Positions 5,601 to 10,441 of a stretch of 10,441 nt of DNA are shown piece after piece. Position numbers and translations under genes: made by a program. Numbering within the stretch: position 1 is the stretch's first letter; each line of letters starts with the position of its first letter. Below the pieces are notes generated by a model that worked only from the letters and a program-made list of their open reading frames with translations, searched no databases and was not told the origin of the DNA. Source of the DNA: Nitrososphaeraceae archaeon (GTDB lineage Archaea; Thermoproteota; Nitrososphaeria; Nitrososphaerales; Nitrososphaeraceae); the NCBI GenBank assembly GCA_030038695.1, contig JASHSN010000181.1, forward strand, positions 1 to 10,441, given 5' to 3'.

Positions 5601-7271
5601 ATGAAAGCAGCAGACCTTTTCATAAAATGCTTAGAAGATGAAGGTGTCGAATACATTTTTGGCTTACCTGGAGAAGAGACTAACGATCTTATGATGTCCT
5701 TGCTAGATTCGAAGAAAATCAAATTTATTTTAGTAAGACATGAGCAAGGAGCTGCCTTTATGGCCGATGTATATGGAAGATTGACTCAAAAGGTTGGAGT
5801 ATGCCTTTCCACATTAGGACCAGGTGCTACAAACTTGACTACAGGTGTTGCAAATGCCAATATGGATAGATCTCCGATACTGGCAATCACAGGACAAACA
5901 ACTACAGACGTACTACACAAGGAATCTCATCAAAACATGGATGTTGTAACTATGTTCAAACCCATAACAAAATGGAGTTGGTCAATCAGTAATCCTGACA
6001 GTATCCCAGAAATTATAAGAAGAGCTTTTAAGATCTCGTTGGCAGAAAAATCTGGAGCAGTACATCTAGAGTTACCTCAGGACATAGCCAAAAGTCACTC
6101 TGAGATTAAACCAATAAAGACGCAAGAATTGTCAAGGTCAAGACCTAACGATGAGTTGGTCAAAAAGGGAGCAAAATTGATTCTAGAAGCAAAAAGACCT
6201 TTAATATTAGTAGGAAATGGAGTTATAAGAGGAAGTGCAAGTGCATGCTTGAGGAGATTCGCAGAACAAACAGGAATATGTTCTATGAATACGTTCATGG
6301 CTAAGGGAGTAATATCAGATAAATCAGAAAGACACCTACAGACAATCGGAATCAAACAAGCTGATCATGCCCAGATTGCAATGAGGGAAGCTGATTTGAT
6401 CATCGCTGTCGGCTATGACCTTGTTGAATATAGTCCAAAAAACTGGAACCGCTACTTGGATAAGAAAATTATTCATATTGACTTTACTCTTGCTGAAGTA
6501 GACACATATTATCCTCCAACAGTTGAAATTGCTGCGGATATCGAAGATACAATAGATGCGCTCTTAAATGAATTAGAACAAATAAAAAAGCAAAACCCCA
6601 ACATAAACGGATTGACTCACGGTGAAGTTCCACTTATTTTTAGAAAAATCAAGGAAGAAGTAGTCTGTAGGGTAGACAGATATAAGAATGATTTTTCCTA
6701 TCCAGCAAAACCTGAAAAATTAGTAACTGATGTTAGAAATGTTTTTGATGAAAATGATGTAATAATATCAGACGTAGGAGCCCACAAACTGTGGATAGCC
6801 AAAGTATACAACACTTATAGTCCTAACACTTGCTTAATCACTAACGGATTTTGCTCAATGGGATTTGCGCTTCCAGGGGCAATTGCAGCTCAGCTTGCAA
6901 GACCAAATCGAAAAGTAGTAGCAATGTGTGGAGATGCTGGATTTTTGATGAACGTACAAGAATTAGAGACAGCAGTTAGATTAAATTTACCAATTATAAT
7001 TGTTGTATGGTGTGATTCTGATCTTGGTATGATTTCATTAAAACAGATAGATGAATTTGGCAAGAACGCATTTACCAAATTCAGCAATCCTGATTTTGTC
7101 AAACTTGCAGAAAGCTTTGGAGCAATAGGATATAGCGTTAAATCTACTGAAGAGTTTCCCATAGTACTACAAAAAGCTAAGAACTCAACATATATACCGG
7201 TTATAGTATCAGTCGATGTGGATTATTCCAGAAATCGCATATTACTAGATGATAATTTTGTCTTATTATGA
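5601..7271 (+). CDS. Acetolactate synthase-like ThDP-dependent enzyme, catalytic subunit (556 aa)
   Basis: Expected reaction: two pyruvate to 2-acetolactate plus CO2, in the cytoplasm. The three-domain family layout is complete. The PYR domain has the catalytic Glu in RHEQGAAFMADVYGR (E48), then STLGPGATNL, ANMDRSPILAITGQ and ESHQ. The middle domain spans about 185-335. The PP domain has the ThDP/metal motif GDAGF (444-448) followed by VVWCDSDLGM, where the second half of the motif is CD rather than the common N-N/N-D. Length is normal for AlsS or IlvB. RHEQGAAFMADVYGR and the VW-D-S-x-x-x-M stretch are closest to the catabolic AlsS style, and no IlvN/IlvH regulatory subunit is adjacent, so a stand-alone role is likely. 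Other ThDP decarboxylases cannot be excluded. The frame is fully intact amid broken neighbours. There is no Shine-Dalgarno; it is probably leaderless. Confidence 0.93.
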   Translation: MKAADLFIKCLEDEGVEYIFGLPGEETNDLMMSLLDSKKIKFILVRHEQGAAFMADVYGRLTQKVGVCLSTLGPGATNLTTGVANANMDRSPILAITGQTTTDVLHKESHQNMDVVTMFKPITKWSWSISNPDSIPEIIRRAFKISLAEKSGAVHLELPQDIAKSHSEIKPIKTQELSRSRPNDELVKKGAKLILEAKRPLILVGNGVIRGSASACLRRFAEQTGICSMNTFMAKGVISDKSERHLQTIGIKQADHAQIAMREADLIIAVGYDLVEYSPKNWNRYLDKKIIHIDFTLAEVDTYYPPTVEIAADIEDTIDALLNELEQIKKQNPNINGLTHGEVPLIFRKIKEEVVCRVDRYKNDFSYPAKPEKLVTDVRNVFDENDVIISDVGAHKLWIAKVYNTYSPNTCLITNGFCSMGFALPGAIAAQLARPNRKVVAMCGDAGFLMNVQELETAVRLNLPIIIVVWCDSDLGMISLKQIDEFGKNAFTKFSNPDFVKLAESFGAIGYSVKSTEEFPIVLQKAKNSTYIPVIVSVDVDYSRNRILLDDNFVLL

Positions 7272-7296
7272 GGTTATGTAACATCAAAATGGGTCA

Positions 7297-7404
7297 ATGG
7301 TGCTATCGGGAACTACGACATCATCGGAAGTGGGGACTATGGCTGCGACATTAAAGCTAGACACTGAAGGCACATCACAAACATTAATCATCGCAGGAGA
7401 CTAG
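7297..7404 (+). other. Possible C-terminal coding remnant, 35 aa
   Basis: A frame open from 7282 contains ATG 7297 and ends at TAG 7402-7404. It reads GTTTSSEVGTMAATLKLDTE, then GTSQTLIIAGD, which is Thr/Ser-rich with alternating beta-strand character, as in secreted or surface proteins. There is no start signal. It lies 25 bases after the acetolactate synthase stop and tail-to-tail with the Ig-like pseudogene. Probably the end of a lost gene; function unknown. Confidence 0.25.
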
Positions 7405-7667
7405 ACTGAAAATTGCAGAACTCAAAACACTAGTATACAAATACTATCGCAATCCTGGAGTGGTTATAAATTGCATTATTTATATTTATTATTGCAGTAA
7501 TGGTGACAACACGCTTCTCGATGAAAAGTTGGAACAGCTTCGCAGCATTGACAGTAGACTGACGGGTCAAAGAATCTTCTAGTAAACGTTTTCCGTCTCC
7601 AGGCCCTCTGTACTTCCGGGTCAGTTTCCAATAACCGTCGACGATTCTCTTTTGAAATATAACGGAA

Positions 7668-7708
7668 AACGGTCGCAGGTCCTCGAGACCATTTTTGGGT
7701 GTTTATCT
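7668..7708. repeat. 41-bp direct repeat, copy 2 (inside the Ig-like pseudogene)
   Basis: Matches 2047-2087 at 40 of 41 bases. In this copy the sequence is read in a different frame from the recombinase (INTQKWSRGPAT on the minus strand), so it is imported DNA, not homologous protein. Sequence on both sides is unrelated to the recombinase. Confidence 0.95.
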
Positions 7709-7715
7709 CGGTCGC
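7670..7715. repeat. 7-bp direct duplication bracketing the imported recombinase segment
   Basis: CGGTCGC occurs at 7670-7676 and again at 7709-7715, exactly flanking the 32 bases 7677-7708. Removing one copy plus the 32 bases (39 in all, 13 codons) rejoins the Ig-like gene without changing frame. This is the footprint of an insertion with a 7-bp target duplication, or of template switching at CGGYCGC microhomology. Confidence 0.85.
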
Positions 7716-8180
7716 GTTTAAGCTGCGGACAACACTATATTGACCACCACTGTCAGTATGAGCAATTTCGCCTTCTTCCTCTCCGCAAGTAAAGCAAAAT
7801 ATCCTTATATCAGCTCCAGCTACTCCTGAACCCTCAGAAGTGAGTCGACCAGAGAAAGTTACAGGTACCCACTTCTGACTAAATCCGTTAATCTCCTCGG
7901 TTTTAGCAGGCCCGTTTTTGGATGTGGATATTGTTAATTCTGTTAGCTTTTTGTCAGTATTCTTAGCTGTTCTTCTCCCTGTGCACTGAGAGCTGTGCCA
8001 GTATTGTTACTCTCGTGTGACGTAGCTTCATTTCCAGTATTGTTACTCTCCTCGCCAACTGCGAATCTCTGGTTGATTGATGATATCGCAGCCATAGCCA
8101 TAATCAAAATTCCGGCTATAGCTACGGGTGCAATCATAGATATTATGATATGCATCTGTACCATATACTGTAAAAAAACG

Positions 8181-8190
8181 ACTATAATAT
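8181..8190 (-). promoter_or_regulatory. TATA box of the Ig-like pseudogene
   Basis: On the minus strand ATATTATAGT lies 22 bases before ATG 8164 and 31 before the in-frame ATG 8155, so a leaderless or near-leaderless transcript would start at one of these. Confidence 0.4.
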
Positions 8191-8217
8191 TCCTAATAAG
8201 CGCTTACTAAACACACA

Positions 8218-8240
8218 TGTGCTAGTGGTGTGTGCTAGTG
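8218..8240. repeat. 10-bp direct repeat TGTGCTAGTG
   Basis: TGTGCTAGTG at 8218-8227 and 8231-8240, start to start 13 bases. It lies in the 434-base gap between the two divergent surface-protein genes. A similar tandem, ACTAGACCT twice, is at 8392-8409. Neither has a clear role. Confidence 0.4.
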
Positions 8241-8261
8241 CTCTTAAGACATTGTAACAGG

Positions 8262-8396
8262 ATGCTAACAAGTCTGGTAACCGGTGCGCGAGCGGCAAGA
8301 ACAGGAAAAGCAGCGATGTTTTAGTTGGCTATGAAGGAATTAAACGAACTTTTCTCGGATCTTTGGAAATTATTGTTCGGTAATTCAGCCAACTAG
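8262..8396 (+). other. Possible broken small ORF
   Basis: One frame from ATG 8262 reads MLTSLVTGARAARTGKAAMF, meets a TAG, and goes on as MKELNELFSDLWKLLFGNSAN to the TAG at 8394-8396. The second part alone (ATG 8331, 21 codons) is an amphipathic helix. It could be a remnant; there is no promoter evidence and no family. The remainder of 8191-8594 shows nothing else I can support. Confidence 0.18.
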
Positions 8397-8594
8397 ACCT
8401 ACTAGACCTTGTAGACAACCATATACCCGATTTGTTAGTAGGCGTTACTGACAATCTGCTTTGTACAATTTAGTGGGGGATCTACCAATATCATTGGATC
8501 ATAGTCCTTTAGTTACTTTCTGTCACATTTGCTAGCAAACTAAATGAAAGCTATTCGCCTTAGACTATATGACTCTAAAAGCAACTTTGTTTCG

Positions 8595-8602
8595 TTATAT
8601 AA
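8595..8602 (+). promoter_or_regulatory. TATA box that sets the 8625 start
   Basis: TTATATAA, followed by more A/T, is centred about 26 bases before ATG 8625, the classical archaeal spacing for a leaderless message. The longest frame starts at ATG 8544, but that codon would lie upstream of the promoter. Confidence 0.6.
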
Positions 8603-8624
8603 AATTTATAATATCTCCTTTAGT

Positions 8625-9909
8625 ATGCCTACAATGATTAGCAACAAATTTATTTTCAAAGATGGTCAAGGTCATGACATTGGTATCAGATTTGTGACCA
8701 TATCTATCATGTTAATTTTATTAACAGCATTATTGGCAGCATTTTTAATTTCATCGTCTTCTACGAACGCGTCCACTACTACAAATCCAATAAGTAAGAA
8801 CGAAACTTTACTACCGACGCAAGTCAGAAATTTCATTCTAAGTCAAATAGTGCATAAGTCTAAAGCGGCTATTGTAGTAGGATTTGTAGATCCTAATGGC
8901 ACACGCATATTTAGCTTTGGGAATATGTCATCAGCTCATGGCAACATATCTGTGAATCAAAACACATTGTTCAATATAGGTTCAATAACAAAGACGTTTA
9001 CCACATTACTTTTGGCTGACATGGTAAAGCAAGGAATAGTCAATCTACATAAATGATCCAATTGAAAAGTTTTTACCAGCTAACGCGAGTGTGCCTCAGT
9101 TCAACAGACACAAGATAACGCTTGAAGATTTGGCAACACATACTTCGGGATTACCAGAATGGCCTTCCAATATTTGGCTGAATAATACTGTTGGACACTT
9201 TAAACCAAATTATGACGCAAACCAATTGTATCAAGCATTATCTAATTTCAAATTAACAAGGGATCCAGGTTCACACTTCCAATATTCAAGCTTTGGTGTT
9301 GGATTACTTGGACAAATATTATCGTTGAAGACAGGTATTCCGTATGAGGAGTTAGTTAAAGATAGAATCCTAAATGTGTTAGGAATGAATGATACTAAAA
9401 TCACACTCTCAGAGAATGAAATCAAGAATAAACTTCCTATTGCTCATACGGGTGGTAGAGAGATAAGCACAGTCGTGATACCTACAGTATTGGAAGGAAG
9501 CGGATCATTTCGTTCAACTGCCGCTGATATGCTAAAATATGTATCTGCTAACTTGGGTTTAATTCATACTAAATTAGATGATGCGATGCAATTAACACAC
9601 TTAATAACACATCAAGCTATAACTGCAAATCCAATGAATTACAGCGAATATGTAGGAATGGACTGGCGCATAGCTACCAATTATGGAATAGAGGTAATCA
9701 GTCATTCAGGTACACTACCTGGTTGGAACGCTTTTGTGGGGTTTATACCTACTAGACAAATCGGAGTTGTCGCATTGTGTAATTGCGATCCACAACAAGA
9801 TGCAGATATGAATAACATTGGTTATATATCGTTGCACGTAGCAGGATTGAAAGCTTTGACTGCAAATACTGAACAACGATATCACACTAATACAGGCCAC
9901 GAGAAATAA
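8625..9909 (+). pseudogene. Membrane-anchored serine beta-lactamase/esterase family protein (class C type), frameshifted
   Basis: Leaderless start at ATG 8625 (MPTMISNKF). One membrane helix follows (RFVTISIMLILLTALLAAFLI), then a Ser/Thr linker, so the enzyme domain sits outside the cell. The serine-hydrolase motifs are SITK with the nucleophile Ser in NIGSITKTFT, then LATHTSGLP, then YSS at the YxN position (HFQYSSFGVGLLG) and HSG in place of KTG (VISHSGTLPGWNAF). HSG/HTG is typical of AmpC-like esterases and peptidases rather than of drug-degrading lactamases. The first frame stops at TGA 9054-9056. Dropping one A from 9051-9053 restores VNLHNDPIEKFLP and an otherwise intact 427-residue protein. 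A single lesion means recent inactivation or a sequencing error. Possible substrates are cell-envelope or peptide esters; not determinable here. Confidence 0.85.
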
Positions 9910-9964
9910 CATAGGTAATTAGGTTGGCAGTTGATTATCTGTAATCTATCTTTATTATCTAAAG

Positions 9965-10054
9965 TCAATTGTCACGGCAAATCTCATTTAGGACCGGTGC
10001 AACGACTATAGGGTCGTGGATTACTAAAGGCAAAATGGTTCTTACTAAAGGCAT
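9965..10054 (-). other. Possible 29-aa ORF over a direct repeat
   Basis: Minus-strand ATG at 10054 to TGA at 9967-9965 reads MPLVRTILPLVIHDPIVVAPVLNEICRDN, hydrophobic and Pro/Val-rich. The opposite strand also has an open stretch ending ITKGKMVLTKGIASKIL. The 21-base repeat period produces the internal similarity in both. I cannot tell which, if either, is coding. The gap 9910-10373 otherwise holds only the TATA-like element and repeat listed. Confidence 0.2.
10021..10053. repeat. 12-bp direct repeat TTACTAAAGGCA
   Basis: TTACTAAAGGCA occurs at 10021-10032 and 10042-10053, exactly 21 bases apart (two DNA turns). This spacing could suit a regulator binding one face of the helix, with the TATA-like element at 10091 about 40 bases away. 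Confidence 0.5.
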
Positions 10055-10090
10055 TGCATCTAAAATCTTATGTGGTGGTATTGATTAACC

Positions 10091-10100
10091 TTTTATATAA
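10091..10100. promoter_or_regulatory. Strong TATA-like element without a clear gene
   Basis: TTTTATATAA fits an archaeal TATA box in either direction. Rightward it would start RNA near 10122, where no gene follows for 250 bases. Leftward it would start near 10070, just before the 29-codon ORF at 10054. It may drive a small RNA or micro-gene. Confidence 0.35.
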
Positions 10101-10340
10101 TCCTGGTTAAGAGGAGTTTCCTTCTAGTTTTTACAATATAATCGAGCTACAAAGCTCACTTATACCTCTTCAATTTCCTTAGACAGCCTTGCAAGCTGTT
10201 TATGATGATGAAATATGATAGACATAAAAATTGGTTGTATGCGGATTAGTTTAGCAGCATAAGAGGATGCGGAATATACAAGTGAGCAATTGAAACCGTA
10301 ACGCATTCCAGCGTTTTAGTTTGCTTCGCACTAACAGCAA

Positions 10341-10349
10341 AAAATATAG
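10341..10349 (+). promoter_or_regulatory. TATA box of the right-edge gene
   Basis: AAAATATAG is centred about 28 bases before ATG 10374. TAGCGCTA, a perfect 8-bp palindrome, follows it at the expected transcription start region and could be an operator. Confidence 0.45.
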
Positions 10350-10373
10350 CTAGCGCTAACTAATGAACTAAAA

Positions 10374-10441
10374 ATGGCCGAGATTCCTCCGAATGCAACA
10401 ATAAGGCAAGAGTACGTCAAGTGTGGTGATCCTGATTGTCA
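10374..10441 (+). CDS. N-terminus of a CGDPDC-motif protein (partial)
   Basis: ATG 10374 opens a frame of 22 codons that is cut by the window edge. It reads MAEIPPNATIRQEYVKCGDPDC. A YVKCGxPxC segment near the N-terminus is typical of a small archaeal and bacterial family in which a further Cys and an HGPY segment follow, probably binding zinc (DUF6788-like, from memory). The rest is outside the window, so this is an inference. No Shine-Dalgarno is present and the upstream TATA box is close, so the message is probably leaderless. Confidence 0.65.
   Translation, partial: MAEIPPNATIRQEYVKCGDPDC

Larger units (their letters stand above)
7430..8164 (-). pseudogene. Ig-like surface protein with N-terminal membrane anchor, decayed
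   Basis: Reading the minus strand, ATG 8164 (or 8155) gives a membrane helix (MIAPVAIAGILIMAMAAI), then a Ser/Thr/Asn-rich linker with two SNNTG units (NNT sequons), and stops at 7943. A -1 shift at the five-A run (plus-strand T at 7948-7952) restores KKLTELTIST and an Ig-like/carboxypeptidase-regulatory-type strand pattern: WVPVTFSGRLTSEGSGVAGA, then HTDSGGQYSVV and LNAT. Beyond 7708 the frame carries an inserted piece of recombinase DNA. Later segments fall in other frames: STVIGN-stop-PGSTEG, where TGA probably replaced TGG (Trp), then GDGKRLLEDSLTRQSTVNAA to the stop at 7430. Several independent lesions mean a true pseudogene. The intact protein would have displayed an Ig-like domain outside the cell. 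Confidence 0.62.

Noticed and set aside
7995..8210. Plus-strand 71-codon hydrophobic frame
   Set aside because: Antisense shadow of the signal/anchor helix of the Ig-like pseudogene.
8544..9909. Drug-resistance beta-lactamase
   Set aside because: HSG replaces KTG and the YxN Asn is Ser, which is common in family esterases and peptidases; sequence alone does not support antibiotic hydrolysis.

Overview
The window looks like accessory chromosome of an ammonia-oxidising archaeon (Nitrososphaerota, probably the Nitrososphaera/Nitrosocosmicus group). The reasons are a large tyrosine recombinase with a C-terminal zinc ribbon and coiled coil, leaderless genes with AT-rich TATA boxes about 26 bases before the start codon, a small Ig-like surface protein, low GC and low coding density. 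The lineage is an inference from protein style; no rRNA or tRNA is present.

Layout. At 1-157 lies the 3' end of an unknown gene. At 158-1640 the sequence is mostly gene-poor, but it holds two convincing Cys-rich mini-proteins (708-887 and 1099-1251), each under 60 residues and each with its own TATA box. At 1640-3417 (minus) is the recombinase. It is split by one -1 frameshift at a five-T run, and its N-terminus is fused to the first ~75 residues of an SRPBCC/AHSA1-type protein. At 3418-5600 is an AT-rich area with short genes and debris: a 28-residue ORF with a perfect Shine-Dalgarno, a broken two-helix membrane protein, an intact acidic/basic small ORF, and a frameshifted ParB-like protein. 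At 5601-7271 is an intact, stand-alone acetolactate-synthase-like ThDP enzyme with a 17-bp palindrome just upstream. At 7430-8164 (minus) is a decayed Ig-like surface protein that carries a 41-bp copy (one mismatch) of part of the recombinase gene. At 8625-9909 is a membrane-anchored class C beta-lactamase/esterase family gene with one +1 frameshift. At 10374 a CGDPDC-motif protein begins and runs off the end.

How it fits together. The recombinase, ParB-like debris, Cys-rich mini-proteins and DNA patchwork suggest the remains of an integrated element. The acetolactate synthase is the only long gene that is fully intact and is the likeliest to be under selection. At least five genes carry single-base or similar frame lesions, so the region is either decaying or the assembly retains indel errors; the extra in-frame stop in the Ig-like gene favours real decay there. 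I see no complete, coordinated new multi-gene system. The most unusual structures are the templated insertion of recombinase DNA at 7668-7715 and the SRPBCC-recombinase fusion.
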